DNA of 64,000 nt from Piscirickettsiaceae bacterium (GTDB taxonomy: Bacteria > Pseudomonadota > Gammaproteobacteria > Nitrosococcales > Methylophagaceae): contig JABSQO010000001.1 of NCBI GenBank assembly GCA_013215775.1, positions 1-64,000 on the forward strand, in the 5' to 3' direction. Below, piece by piece: positions 39,034-49,173 of the stretch (positions are counted from its first letter, which is position 1; the number at the start of each line of letters is the position of its first letter). The translations under genes and the position numbers were made by a program. The notes beneath the pieces are model-generated. The model searched no databases. It was not told where the DNA came from and worked only from the letters and a program-made list of their open reading frames with translations.

Positions 39034-39867
39034 TTATAAATTCTTTAAGGTTTGGCTAATTTCTTGAATATCCGCCATTATCCATGTTGGCTCATAATCC
39101 ACATCTGCAATATCTTGCTCTGACGACACACCCGTTAATACTAAAATACTGCGAATACCAGCATTCACAGCGCCCAAAATATCAGTGTCTAAGCGATCAC
39201 CTATGGCAATGATGTTATTGGGTTCTATCGCTAATATTTCTAAAGCCTGTTGATAAAGAATGGGTTGTGGTTTACCTATACATGTCGGCTTAACGCCCGT
39301 CGCCGCTTCAAGTGCAGCAATGGTACCGCCATTCCCCATCACTTCACCCAATTCTGTTGGCAACGTTGTATCGGCATTAGTTGCAAAAAATTGCGCACCC
39401 GCCCTAATATTAAGCGTGGCTGTTGCCAATTTATCCCACGTTAATTGTCTATCAAGACCTGAAACAACAATATCGGCACCTTGGTCAGTAATTGCCTTGT
39501 CTGGCTGATTAACTTGATACAGATCCGTTAAGATAAAACCCTGTTCAATAAGTGGTTGTCGAAGGCCATCTTCACCAATCACAAAGACACGGCGTTTATC
39601 TGCCGGCAGATGTTTCTTAAGATAACTTGCCGTCGCCATGCTCGAGGTAAGAATCTCTTCTAAAGACACATCAACATCCATTTTAGCTAATTTGTCAACA
39701 TACTGCTGCTGAGTCAAACTAGCATTATTAGTCGCTAAAACAAAAGGAATATTGGCTATTCTCAATGTTGAAAAAAAGTCTACTATGCCATCGACCGGGT
39801 CATTGCCATGCCACAGCACACCATCCATATCGATAATTAATCCACCAACATTCTCTATAATTTCCAT
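39034..39867 (-). CDS. HAD-IIA family hydrolase (NagD/phosphoglycolate phosphatase-like)
   Basis: GLIIDMDGVLWHGNDPVDG, VLATNNAS, IAIGDRLDTDILGAVNAGIRSILVLTG. Confidence 0.92.
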   Translation of the reverse strand: MEIIENVGGLIIDMDGVLWHGNDPVDGIVDFFSTLRIANIPFVLATNNASLTQQQYVDKLAKMDVDVSLEEILTSSMATASYLKKHLPADKRRVFVIGEDGLRQPLIEQGFILTDLYQVNQPDKAITDQGADIVVSGLDRQLTWDKLATATLNIRAGAQFFATNADTTLPTELGEVMGNGGTIAALEAATGVKPTCIGKPQPILYQQALEILAIEPNNIIAIGDRLDTDILGAVNAGIRSILVLTGVSSEQDIADVDYEPTWIMADIQEISQTLKNL

Positions 39868-39985
39868 TTCACCAATACTTTATTATCTAAAAATTAATCT
39901 ATCTCAAACAGAGCTTGTCACAAATCAAATCACTCTGTCTAGCTATTTTGAAGCCGCTGTTTTTCCATTGCCCTCTGTGGTAAAT

Positions 39986-40015
39986 TGACAAAGCATGGTG
40001 TTTTGCTATATATTA
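39986..40015 (+). promoter_or_regulatory. sigma70-like promoter of hps1
   Basis: ttgaca - 18 nt - tatatt. Confidence 0.55.
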
Positions 40016-40074
40016 TTCCGGCGTATTTTTGACGTAATTTACTAATTTAATAACCTTTTTAGGAGCATGTCCGC

Positions 40075-40716
40075 ATGGCAAAAGCACTTATTCAAATGGC
40101 TCTAGACTCTCTAGATTTCGACGCGACAATGGCACTTGCTGAGCAAGTAGCACCTTATGTTGACATCTTAGAGATTGGTACACCTTGTATCAAATATAAC
40201 GGTTTAGAACTTGTTACAGCATTAAAAGCAAAATTCCCAGAAAAATTAATCCTAGTTGATCTTAAAACTATGGATGCTGGTGAATATGAATCAACTCCAT
40301 TCTACGAAGCAGGTGGTGACATCTGTACTGTTCTTGGTGCTTCTGATAAAGCAACAATGGGTGGTGTTATCAAAGCCGCTAATGCTAACAATGCTGAAGC
40401 TCAAATTGACTTAATCAGCGTTAAAGATAAAGCAAAATGTGCAACTGAAGCAGCTGCAAATGGCGCTCAAATCATCGGTGTTCACACTGGTCTTGATGCT
40501 CAAGCAGCAGGTCAAACACCTTTTGCTGATTTAAAACTGATTGCTGACTTGAACCTTGGCGTTCGTATTTCAGTTGCCGGTGGTATCAACAAAGATACGA
40601 TCCAAGGCACAGTTCAAGCTGGCGCAACAATCGTTGTTGTTGGTGCTGCAATCTACGGTGCAGATTCTCCAGCTGATTCAGCTAAAGAATTGCGTGCACT
40701 AGTTGACGCAGCATAA
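40075..40716 (+). CDS. hps: 3-hexulose-6-phosphate synthase
   Basis: MALDSLDFDATMALAEQVAPYVDILEIGTPCIKYNGLELVTALKAKFPEKLILVDLKTMDAGEYE. Confidence 0.96.
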   Translation: MAKALIQMALDSLDFDATMALAEQVAPYVDILEIGTPCIKYNGLELVTALKAKFPEKLILVDLKTMDAGEYESTPFYEAGGDICTVLGASDKATMGGVIKAANANNAEAQIDLISVKDKAKCATEAAANGAQIIGVHTGLDAQAAGQTPFADLKLIADLNLGVRISVAGGINKDTIQGTVQAGATIVVVGAAIYGADSPADSAKELRALVDAA

Positions 40717-40740
40717 GCTGAACGCTTACGTTAAAACAAA

Positions 40741-40762
40741 TGAGCAGCCAACATGGCTGCTC
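40741..40762 (+). terminator. hairpin terminator after hps1
   Basis: tgagcagccaacatggctgctcattt. Confidence 0.6.
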
Positions 40763-40888
40763 ATTTATTTAATAACAACCAGAATCAATTATTGAAAAGC
40801 TGGTTCAAAAAATAGTATTTAACCTTTATATCCTTACAAAAACATAATCTCAGGATATTTAGAACAAATAAAACAGGGGTAGTTTCTT

Positions 40889-41164
40889 ATGAGTAAAAAA
40901 GGTTTATTTGCTTCAATCTGCAGCTTTTTCAGCGGTTTGTGTTCATCTTCATCCACCAGCACTTCATCGGATAACGATGGTTTGACAGGGGTTGAACGTT
41001 ACATCCGTAACCAAGCTACTACAGCATCAACATCTACTGGTGTTGAAAACTATATTCAAAACCAAGCAAGTACAACACCAACTGGCGTTGAACAATATAT
41101 CCAAAATCAAGCTAATGCTGCACAGCTTACAAGTGTTGAGAGATATATCCGCAAGCAAGGCTAA
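40889..41164 (+). CDS. 91 aa protein with four tandem T[GS]VExYIx[NK]Q motifs
   Basis: TGVERYIRNQA..TGVENYIQNQA..TGVEQYIQNQA..TSVERYIRKQ after an amphipathic N-terminus and Ser/Thr linker. Confidence 0.85.
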   Translation: MSKKGLFASICSFFSGLCSSSSTSTSSDNDGLTGVERYIRNQATTASTSTGVENYIQNQASTTPTGVEQYIQNQANAAQLTSVERYIRKQG

Positions 41165-41334
41165 TAACGCCTTAACAAACATTTAAGGTTTATTCTGCTG
41201 TTGACTCTAGAGCCATAATAATCTCTCGACTTCCAAAGCCCAGCACAATAAACAATTCATTTTTCTGACAATATAACGCCATCCGCGATCTTGTTAGAAT
41301 ATTTTAACTTCACTTTAGAAAGGTATTTTTTAAC

Positions 41335-42318
41335 ATGGCAAATTTACTTGACCAACTTAAAAGTATGACCGTTGTTGTTGCCGACACAGGTAACATCGCT
41401 GCTATTGAGCAATTTACACCTCGTGATGCAACAACAAACCCATCTTTGATTACAGCTGCATCACAAATGCCAGAATATCAAAGCATTGTTGACGACACAT
41501 TAAAAGGCGCACGCGAAACAGTCGGTGCTGATGCTGATGCATCTGAAGTGGTTACGCTTGCTTTTGACCGTCTGGCCGTATCATTCGGTTTAAAAATTCT
41601 TGAAATAGTTCCTAAACGTGTTTCAACAGAAGTTGATGCTCGTTTATCTTATGATACCGATGCAACTATTGCTAAAGGTCGCGACCTTATTGCTCAATAC
41701 GAAGCAGCTGGCGTATCACGTGAACGCATCCTAATTAAAATTGCAGCAACTTGGGAAGGTGTTCAAGCGGCTAAAGTACTTGAACAAGAAGGCATTCACT
41801 GTAACCTAACATTGGTATTTGGTCTTCACCAAGCAATCGCTTGTGCTGAAAATGGCATTACACTCATTTCACCTTTCGTGGGCCGTATCCTAGACTGGTA
41901 CAAAAAAGACACTGGTCGTGATTCTTACCCAGCAGATGAAGATCCTGGTGTTGTATCGGTTACTGAAATCTACAATTACTATAAAAAATTCGGTTATAAC
42001 ACTGAAGTGATGGGCGCAAGCTTCCGTAACTTAGGTGAAATCACTGAGTTAGCAGGTGTTGATCTACTCACCATTGCACCAGCATTACTTGATCAGTTGC
42101 AATCAACTGAAGGCGACTTACCACAAAAATTAAATGCTGATAATGCCGCTTCAATGGATATTGCTAAAATCGATATGGACAAAGCAATGTTTGAAAAAAT
42201 GCATGCCGCAGATCCAATGGCTACTGAAAAACTAGCTGAAGGTATTGATGGTTTTGCAAAAGCACTAGAAGTGCTTGAAGAATTACTTGCCAATCGTCTA
42301 GCAGAAATTGAAGCTTAA
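41335..42318 (+). CDS. tal: transaldolase
   Basis: [61 protein letters not shown]. Confidence 0.97.
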   Translation: MANLLDQLKSMTVVVADTGNIAAIEQFTPRDATTNPSLITAASQMPEYQSIVDDTLKGARETVGADADASEVVTLAFDRLAVSFGLKILEIVPKRVSTEVDARLSYDTDATIAKGRDLIAQYEAAGVSRERILIKIAATWEGVQAAKVLEQEGIHCNLTLVFGLHQAIACAENGITLISPFVGRILDWYKKDTGRDSYPADEDPGVVSVTEIYNYYKKFGYNTEVMGASFRNLGEITELAGVDLLTIAPALLDQLQSTEGDLPQKLNADNAASMDIAKIDMDKAMFEKMHAADPMATEKLAEGIDGFAKALEVLEELLANRLAEIEA

Positions 42319-42348
42319 TTTCTCAAGATTATTGCAGTAACAAACTTG

Positions 42349-42382
42349 TCGACCCTAATTCCTTAATTGGAACTAGGGTCGA
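42349..42382 (+). terminator. hairpin downstream of tal
   Basis: tcgaccctaattcc..ggaactagggtcga. Confidence 0.6.
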
Positions 42383-42492
42383 TATTTTAAAAGCCGGCTC
42401 AATTGACATTGTGCGGGCTTGTGAATTATAGTTATTAGTCGCGTATTTGACGTGTACTAAAAATAAATATACTACTTTAAGGAGTAAGTAAC

Positions 42493-43128
42493 ATGGCACA
42501 AATCCAAATGGCTCTAGATTCTCTAGATTTCGACGCAACAATGGCTTTAGCAGAAGCAGTTGCACCATACGTGGACATCTTAGAAATTGGTACACCTTGT
42601 ATCAAATATAATGGCCTTAAACTTGTTAAAGCTTTAAAAGCTGCTCACCCTGACAAAACAATCTTAGTTGATCTTAAAACTATGGATGCAGGTGAGTATG
42701 AATCAACACCTTTCTTTGAAGCTGGTGGTAGCATCTGTACCGTATTAGGCGCAGCTGATACTGCTACCGTCAATGGTGTTATTACAGCGGCCAATGCAAA
42801 CGGTGCTGAATGTCAAGTTGACTTAATCGGTGTTGAAGATAAAGCTGCTGTTGCTAAAGAAGCGGCTGCAAACGGCGCACAAATCATCGGTGTTCACACT
42901 GGTCTTGATGCACAAGCTGCAGGTCAAACACCTTTTGCTGATTTAGCGATGATCGCTGGTCTTGGCTTAGATGTTAAAATCTCAGTTGCTGGTGGTATCA
43001 ACAAAGATACAATCCAAGGCACAGTTCAAGCTGGTGCTGCAATTGTTGTTGTTGGTGCAGCTATCTACGGTGCAGATTCTCCAGCTGATTCAGCTAAAGA
43101 ATTACGTGCTTTAGTTGACGCAGCATAA
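42493..43128 (+). CDS. hps: 3-hexulose-6-phosphate synthase, second copy
   Basis: Highly similar to the 40075-40716 product; followed directly by hpi. Confidence 0.96.
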   Translation: MAQIQMALDSLDFDATMALAEAVAPYVDILEIGTPCIKYNGLKLVKALKAAHPDKTILVDLKTMDAGEYESTPFFEAGGSICTVLGAADTATVNGVITAANANGAECQVDLIGVEDKAAVAKEAAANGAQIIGVHTGLDAQAAGQTPFADLAMIAGLGLDVKISVAGGINKDTIQGTVQAGAAIVVVGAAIYGADSPADSAKELRALVDAA

Positions 43129-43139
43129 GGAATATTACA

Positions 43140-43673
43140 ATGCATCGTGATCTACTCTTAAATAAAATTACTACTATCCTTGGTTCTACTGATGATTCAT
43201 TGGAGGCTACTTTAGTTTCAATGTGTGATGATGCTAAACGCATCTTTATTACAGGTGCAGGTCGCTCAAAACTGGTTGGTAACTTCCTAGGGATGAGATT
43301 GATGCATAGTGGTTATGAAATATTTGTTCAAGGTGAAATCAGCACACCAAGCATCCGCGAAGGCGATTTATTAATCGTTATCTCTGGTTCTGGTGAAACG
43401 ACTCAACTTGTTTCATTTACTAATAAAGCCAAATCTGAGGGCGCTAAAGTGGTTTTGATTTGTTCAAAATCTAGCTCAACGATTGGTGATTTAGCTGACC
43501 AAACAATTCAAGTCGGTGCCGATGATAGTTTTGCTCCTACAAAGGGCATGCCTATGGGTACTATGTTTGAATTATCAACACTCATCTTCTTAGAAGCAAT
43601 GGTGTCTCATCTAATCCATGAGCGCGGTATTGCTGAAGAAGAAATGAGAGCGCGTCACGCTAATATGGAATAA
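43140..43673 (+). CDS. hpi: 6-phospho-3-hexuloisomerase
   Basis: SIS domain: KRIFITGAGRSKLVGNFLGMRLMHSGYEIFVQGEISTPSIREGDLLIVISGSGETTQ. Confidence 0.96.
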   Translation: MHRDLLLNKITTILGSTDDSLEATLVSMCDDAKRIFITGAGRSKLVGNFLGMRLMHSGYEIFVQGEISTPSIREGDLLIVISGSGETTQLVSFTNKAKSEGAKVVLICSKSSSTIGDLADQTIQVGADDSFAPTKGMPMGTMFELSTLIFLEAMVSHLIHERGIAEEEMRARHANME

Positions 43674-43700
43674 TCACTTTTCCTGAAAAGCATTAAGAAA

Positions 43701-43730
43701 CGAGTAGTCTCCGGGCTACTCGTTTTTTTT
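43701..43730 (+). terminator. rho-independent terminator after hpi
   Basis: cgagtagtctccgggctactcgtttttttt. Confidence 0.9.
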
Positions 43731-43810
43731 TGCCTATATTTAACCAAATATAGAGCATTTCGATCCTTAGCTGTATAATCTCTATTTTAAGCACTTCACA
43801 CATATTGATT

Positions 43811-45220
43811 ATGACTACTGCTACTGCCAACACACTTTACGATAAATTATGGGATCAGCACGTTGTACGATCCGAAGAAAGCGGTACAACACTGCTTTAC
43901 ATCGACCGCCAACTTGTCCATGAAGTTACCTCACCACAGGCATTTGAAGGCCTTCGCATGGCGAACCGTGTTCCTCATCGGATAGATTCAATTTTGGCAA
44001 CACCTGATCATAATGTGCCAACGAATCATCGCGACCAAGGTATTGCCGATCCTATTTCTCGCTTACAAGTAGAGACTTTAGATAAAAACTGCAAAGAGTT
44101 TGGCGTAACTGAATTTGATTTGTCTGATATACGTCAAGGTATTGTCCATGTCGTGGGGCCTGAACAAGGCGCTACACTACCAGGAATGACTGTCGTATGT
44201 GGTGACTCACATACATCAACCCATGGGGCCTTTGGGGCCTTAGCTTTCGGTATCGGCACCTCAGAAGTTGAGCACGTGATGGCTACCCAATGTTTAATCC
44301 AGCAAAAAGCCAAAAACATGTTAGTTCGTGTAGATGGTCACGTTAGAGATGGCGTGACAGCTAAGGATATTGTGTTGGCCATCATTGGTAAATTAGGGAC
44401 TGCTGGTGGTACTGGTTATACCATTGAGTTTGCTGGTGAAGCTATCCGGTCACTCAGTATGGAAGGTCGTATGACTGTCTGTAATATGACAATTGAAGCA
44501 GGGGCTCGTGCTGGCGTAATCGCTGTTGATGACATTACCGTTAACTATTTAAAAGGCCGCCCTTTTGCACCATCAGGCGATAACTGGGGAAAAGCAGTCG
44601 AGGCTTGGCAAGATTTGCATAGCGATGAGGGTGCTGTATTTGATAAAACACTCGTACTCAATGCTGCAGATATCAAACCACAAGTAACATGGGGAACATC
44701 ACCTGAGATGGTTATTTCCATTGATGATAATGTGCCTGACCCTGCCAACGAGACTGACTTAGTCAAACGCAACGGCATGGAAAGAGCCTTAACTTATATG
44801 GGGCTTACAGCCAATCAGGCTCTTGCAGATATTCAGCTAGATCGGGTATTTATTGGCTCTTGCACAAATTCTCGTATTGAGGATTTACGCCAAGCAGCGG
44901 ATGCTATTAAAGGCGGTAAAGTAGCATCAACATTAAAACAAGCTTTGGTCGTTCCCGGTTCTGGCTTAGTGAAACAACTGGCTGAACAAGAAGGTTTAGA
45001 TAAAATCTTTATCGAAGCAGGTTTTGAATGGCGTGATCCCGGCTGCTCTATGTGCTTGGCAATGAATGCTGATCGTTTAGAATCAGGCGAACATTGTGCC
45101 TCTACATCAAATAGAAACTTTGAAGGGCGACAAGGCTTAGGTGGCCGCACACATTTAGTGAGTCCAGCGATGGCAGCAGCAGCAGCAATTGCCGGACATT
45201 TTGTCGACATTACTCGTTAA
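43811..45220 (+). CDS. leuC: 3-isopropylmalate dehydratase large subunit
   Basis: [70 protein letters not shown]. Confidence 0.95.
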   Translation: MTTATANTLYDKLWDQHVVRSEESGTTLLYIDRQLVHEVTSPQAFEGLRMANRVPHRIDSILATPDHNVPTNHRDQGIADPISRLQVETLDKNCKEFGVTEFDLSDIRQGIVHVVGPEQGATLPGMTVVCGDSHTSTHGAFGALAFGIGTSEVEHVMATQCLIQQKAKNMLVRVDGHVRDGVTAKDIVLAIIGKLGTAGGTGYTIEFAGEAIRSLSMEGRMTVCNMTIEAGARAGVIAVDDITVNYLKGRPFAPSGDNWGKAVEAWQDLHSDEGAVFDKTLVLNAADIKPQVTWGTSPEMVISIDDNVPDPANETDLVKRNGMERALTYMGLTANQALADIQLDRVFIGSCTNSRIEDLRQAADAIKGGKVASTLKQALVVPGSGLVKQLAEQEGLDKIFIEAGFEWRDPGCSMCLAMNADRLESGEHCASTSNRNFEGRQGLGGRTHLVSPAMAAAAAIAGHFVDITR

Positions 45221-46153
45221 GTGGCTTCTATCCAACAAACGATTGTTGAGGAATTACATACTTTAAGAGATGTCCTTCGTTGGGCAACCTCACAATTTAA
45301 TGCTGCTGAGTTGTTTTATGGCCATGGTAATGCGGATGCCTTTAATGATGCATTGCAACTCATCTTACACAGCTTGCATTTGCCTGCTACTGAGTTTCCC
45401 GAACACTTTGCTGATGCACGATTAACCCATGCTGAAAAACAGGCGATTGCAGACTTAATAGAACGCCGTATCACAGAGCGTGTACCTGTTCCTTACCTCA
45501 CCCATGAGGCATGGTTTGCTAGCATGCCATTTTATGTCGATGAACGCGTATTAATCCCTCGTTCTCCTTTCGCAGAATTAATTAATGAACAATTTTCGCC
45601 TTGGGTCAATGATCCTAATTCCGTAAGCCATATTCTTGATTTATGCACTGGCGGGGGCTGTATTGCTATTGCTTGTGCTAACGCTTTCCCTAATGCCCAC
45701 GTTGATGCTGTTGATATCAGTGAAGATGCTCTAGATGTGGCTAATATTAATATTGTTAAACATCTCTTAGATGACAGTGTTCATACCCTTCAATCTGATT
45801 TATGGACTGCATTAGATAATCAACAATACGATCTTATTGTCAGTAACCCACCTTATGTTGGGGCTGAAGAAATGGCGACATTGCCGGATGAATATCGTCA
45901 TGAACCTACTTCAGCTCTTGAGGCTGATGATAATGGACTGGCATTAGTCGAACAGATTTTGTTGCGTGCTGCCGAGTTCTTAACACCTGATGGACTCTTA
46001 TTTGTCGAAGTAGGAAACAGCGATCTTGCCGTAATGGAAAAATGGCCCGATATCGAGTTTTTATGGTTGGATTTTGAACACGGTGGCCATGGTATATTTA
46101 TGCTAGAACACCATCAATGTATTGATTTTTCCCAACGATATAAAACGCGTTAA
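45221..46153 (+). CDS. prmB: 50S ribosomal protein L3 N(5)-glutamine methyltransferase
   Basis: HILDLCTGGGCIAIACANAFP, IVSNPPYV; GTG start abutting the leuC stop. Confidence 0.92.
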   Translation: MASIQQTIVEELHTLRDVLRWATSQFNAAELFYGHGNADAFNDALQLILHSLHLPATEFPEHFADARLTHAEKQAIADLIERRITERVPVPYLTHEAWFASMPFYVDERVLIPRSPFAELINEQFSPWVNDPNSVSHILDLCTGGGCIAIACANAFPNAHVDAVDISEDALDVANINIVKHLLDDSVHTLQSDLWTALDNQQYDLIVSNPPYVGAEEMATLPDEYRHEPTSALEADDNGLALVEQILLRAAEFLTPDGLLFVEVGNSDLAVMEKWPDIEFLWLDFEHGGHGIFMLEHHQCIDFSQRYKTR

Positions 46154-46156
46154 CTG

Positions 46157-47449
46157 TTAGTTATTTTCCTGATAAATTTTGACACAATTTCTACCTGACA
46201 TTTTAGCCTGATACATCGCACCATCTGCCAATTCAAATAAACTATTTAATGTCTGTGAAGCCTCACCGGTCATAGTCGCAATACCAATGCTCACTGTCAG
46301 TGTCAGATTTGCTGGTTTGAATTGAGATAAGCGTTTTTGTAGCCTATTCATCAATGACTCTGCTTTTGTTGAATCACAATTTGGTAATAGAAAAATAAAC
46401 TCTTCCCCCGCCCATCTTGCGACGAGATCCTCATCCCGTACAAAGCGTTTTAGCCATGTTCCTAGTCCAGCCAATACTTCATCACCCTTCGGATAGCCGT
46501 ATGTTTCATTAATATTCTTAAAGTGATCAATATCCAGAACAGCTAGGGTTAAAGGACGATTAAAACGGCGAGATTCACTAAAATATTTACCCGAAAATTC
46601 ACGCAAAGCATGGCGATTGAATAATTGGGTTAATTCATCCAGCATGGCTAGGCTATAAAGTGATTTTTGCTGGGCTTGCAGTTCCAATAATCCTTGATAA
46701 CCCGTTACATGATTGTAAACACGTTGGCGCAGTTCTTCACGAATAATAGGCTTCGCCACATAATCATTCACACCCAAATGAAATAGCTCTATTTTCCGGG
46801 AAACATTGTCAAAACCTGATGTTGCAATAATTGGGATATTGCCGTATTCACCTTGCGACCGCCGGATCTTCCTCACTAATGAAATACCACTCATTGCACC
46901 TTCAAGCATGATGTCGGTAATAACAAGATCATAGTAACCATCTTCGTATGCTTCCCACGCCCCCTCGGCATGAGTGTATGCATCAACATCGAGCCCCATA
47001 TCGGTTAGTAGATCAATAATTATCTCTTGTAAAACACGGGAATCCTCAATAAACAGTACACGCCCTGATAATTGCCTAGTTTCTCGCTCTGCGAACCGAT
47101 CTAAATAGACTTCTAATTCCGTCAGATCTTTCTTACTAAAAATATCTGTTGCACCGGCTAATAATGCCTGCTTAACAAGCTTAGAATTATCTTCATCAGC
47201 TAGTACGATAACCGAAGCAAAATCATATCCTGCTATTGATCGTATTTGGCCACAGAATTCACTGCCCGACATGCCTCCCAGATGAAAACAACAACACACC
47301 AGCGTAAATCGCTCTTGCTTGGCGAGCTCTAACCCTGACTCGCCTGACTCTGCAACCGTCACGGTAAATCCTGATTTTTCTAACAGTTCCTGAACAATGC
47401 TCCGGAATAATTTTGATCCATCAATTACTAATGCATTTAACTTACGCAT
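46157..47449 (-). CDS. two-receiver response regulator with GGDEF domain
   Basis: Two REC domains; diguanylate cyclase domain with AGEEF. Confidence 0.93.
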   Translation of the reverse strand: MRKLNALVIDGSKLFRSIVQELLEKSGFTVTVAESGESGLELAKQERFTLVCCCFHLGGMSGSEFCGQIRSIAGYDFASVIVLADEDNSKLVKQALLAGATDIFSKKDLTELEVYLDRFAERETRQLSGRVLFIEDSRVLQEIIIDLLTDMGLDVDAYTHAEGAWEAYEDGYYDLVITDIMLEGAMSGISLVRKIRRSQGEYGNIPIIATSGFDNVSRKIELFHLGVNDYVAKPIIREELRQRVYNHVTGYQGLLELQAQQKSLYSLAMLDELTQLFNRHALREFSGKYFSESRRFNRPLTLAVLDIDHFKNINETYGYPKGDEVLAGLGTWLKRFVRDEDLVARWAGEEFIFLLPNCDSTKAESLMNRLQKRLSQFKPANLTLTVSIGIATMTGEASQTLNSLFELADGAMYQAKMSGRNCVKIYQENN

Positions 47450-47511
47450 TTATCTTCCATATTTGTTATTTAACTTCATTCTGCCTTGTTATCAGCATCA
47501 ACGCCAACTTT

Positions 47512-48204
47512 TCATCCACGTTCTAATAATTGCTTGGTAAAGACAGTCCTTAAATAAAACCCCTTAGGATTGATTTTTTCTGTCAAACCTACCCTTGAAA
47601 CACCTTTTGCGAGGACTCTGCTATGAGCAGCCTTAGGACGAATTTGTAAATACTCGCCCTCTTTAGCAGTCAATTCATCTTGCTGTCCTAAAACAACACG
47701 ATCCATTAACTCTTCCCAATCATGCTGTAGTACCAAATCCTGTTCTATCGTTGGTTGCCATAACCATGCTTGACCAATATAACGTTCTGCTAGTGGAATG
47801 GTATTTTCAGCTTCCACCGGAACCCAGAGTACCTGTGCTAATTTACGCCGTACCCAACTAGCTTGCCACGTCATTTCTCCTGTTTGTTGTAGTGATACCG
47901 TACACACATAAGTGGATTCTTTAGGCAAACCTTGTGCATTTAATGGCAGTGTTTTCATTTCAATACCTAACGCCACAAAGTCAGGTTGTGCTTTATTGCC
48001 CGCATCGGCACCCAATGCTATTTCTAACAGATTACCGACCCATCCCTTATGTCGCTTTAAGTCATCGGGCACACTTACGCCTAATTCTGTAGCAATTTGT
48101 CCCAATGTTTTCCCTGCTAAATTGCCGCATCGAACTAATAATTCCTCTGCTGATTGTGGCGGAAAAATTCTGCGTTTCGGCAATGATTGAGTATTATCAT
48201 TCAT
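47512..48204 (-). CDS. mutH: DNA mismatch repair endonuclease MutH
   Basis: HKGWVGNLLEIALGADAGNKAQPDFVALGIEMKTLPL. Confidence 0.95.
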   Translation of the reverse strand: MNDNTQSLPKRRIFPPQSAEELLVRCGNLAGKTLGQIATELGVSVPDDLKRHKGWVGNLLEIALGADAGNKAQPDFVALGIEMKTLPLNAQGLPKESTYVCTVSLQQTGEMTWQASWVRRKLAQVLWVPVEAENTIPLAERYIGQAWLWQPTIEQDLVLQHDWEELMDRVVLGQQDELTAKEGEYLQIRPKAAHSRVLAKGVSRVGLTEKINPKGFYLRTVFTKQLLERG

Positions 48205-48249
48205 ACAAGCATGATAACCTAGCGCTCTTTATTATGCTGTGACAAAACT

Positions 48250-49173
48250 GTGAAAGCACTTTCAATCCACAATCTCTCCAAGACATATAGTAATGGTCTC
48301 GAAGCACTAAAAGGTATTGACCTCGAAGTTGAACAAGGTGATTTTTTTGCCTTGCTGGGCCCTAACGGTGCAGGTAAATCAACCACTATCGGCATCATTA
48401 CATCTCTAGTGACTAAAACAGCTGGTAAGGTCAAAATCTTTGGCACTTGCATTGATCGTCATCCTGAACTAGCCAAATCCTATCTCGGTTTAGTGCCTCA
48501 AGAATTTAACTTTAATGGTTTTGAGCAAGTTAAACACATACTGATTAATCAGGCAGGCTATTACGGCATGCCTGTAAAACAAGCCGAACCACGTACTGAT
48601 GAGCTCTTACGTCAACTTGGCCTATGGGATAAACGTCATACACCTGCACGCGCCTTATCTGGCGGTATGAAACGTCGATTAATGATTGCTCGAGCTCTAG
48701 TACATAAACCTCAATTACTCATTCTTGATGAACCGACTGCCGGTGTCGATATTGAGCTTCGCCGTTCCATGTGGGCATTTTTACAAGATATCAATGCCCA
48801 AGGCACCACAATCATTTTAACAACACATTATTTGGAAGAAGCCGAAAATCTCTGTCGTAATATTGCCATTATTGACCGTGGTAACATCGTTGAAAATACC
48901 GATATGAAATCACTGCTTAATCGACTCGATAAGGAAACATTTATTTTCGATCTTAAATCACCTTTACCGGCCGATTTCAGTCTAGATAACTTTTCCTATC
49001 AACGTGTGGACAGCACCACCATTGAAGTTGAACTCAAGCGAGATGACAGTCTTAACGACTTGTTTTCTACTCTCTCTGAAAAAGGCATTGAAGTCTGTAG
49101 CATGAAAAATAAAGCCAACCGACTGGAAGAGCTCTTTTTAAGTTTGGTCGAAAAATCAGAGGCGACGTTATGA
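48250..49173 (+). CDS. ABC transporter ATP-binding protein (YadG-like)
   Basis: LLGPNGAGKSTTIGII, ALSGGMKRRLMIARAL, LLILDEPTAGVD. Confidence 0.94.
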   Translation: MKALSIHNLSKTYSNGLEALKGIDLEVEQGDFFALLGPNGAGKSTTIGIITSLVTKTAGKVKIFGTCIDRHPELAKSYLGLVPQEFNFNGFEQVKHILINQAGYYGMPVKQAEPRTDELLRQLGLWDKRHTPARALSGGMKRRLMIARALVHKPQLLILDEPTAGVDIELRRSMWAFLQDINAQGTTIILTTHYLEEAENLCRNIAIIDRGNIVENTDMKSLLNRLDKETFIFDLKSPLPADFSLDNFSYQRVDSTTIEVELKRDDSLNDLFSTLSEKGIEVCSMKNKANRLEELFLSLVEKSEATL

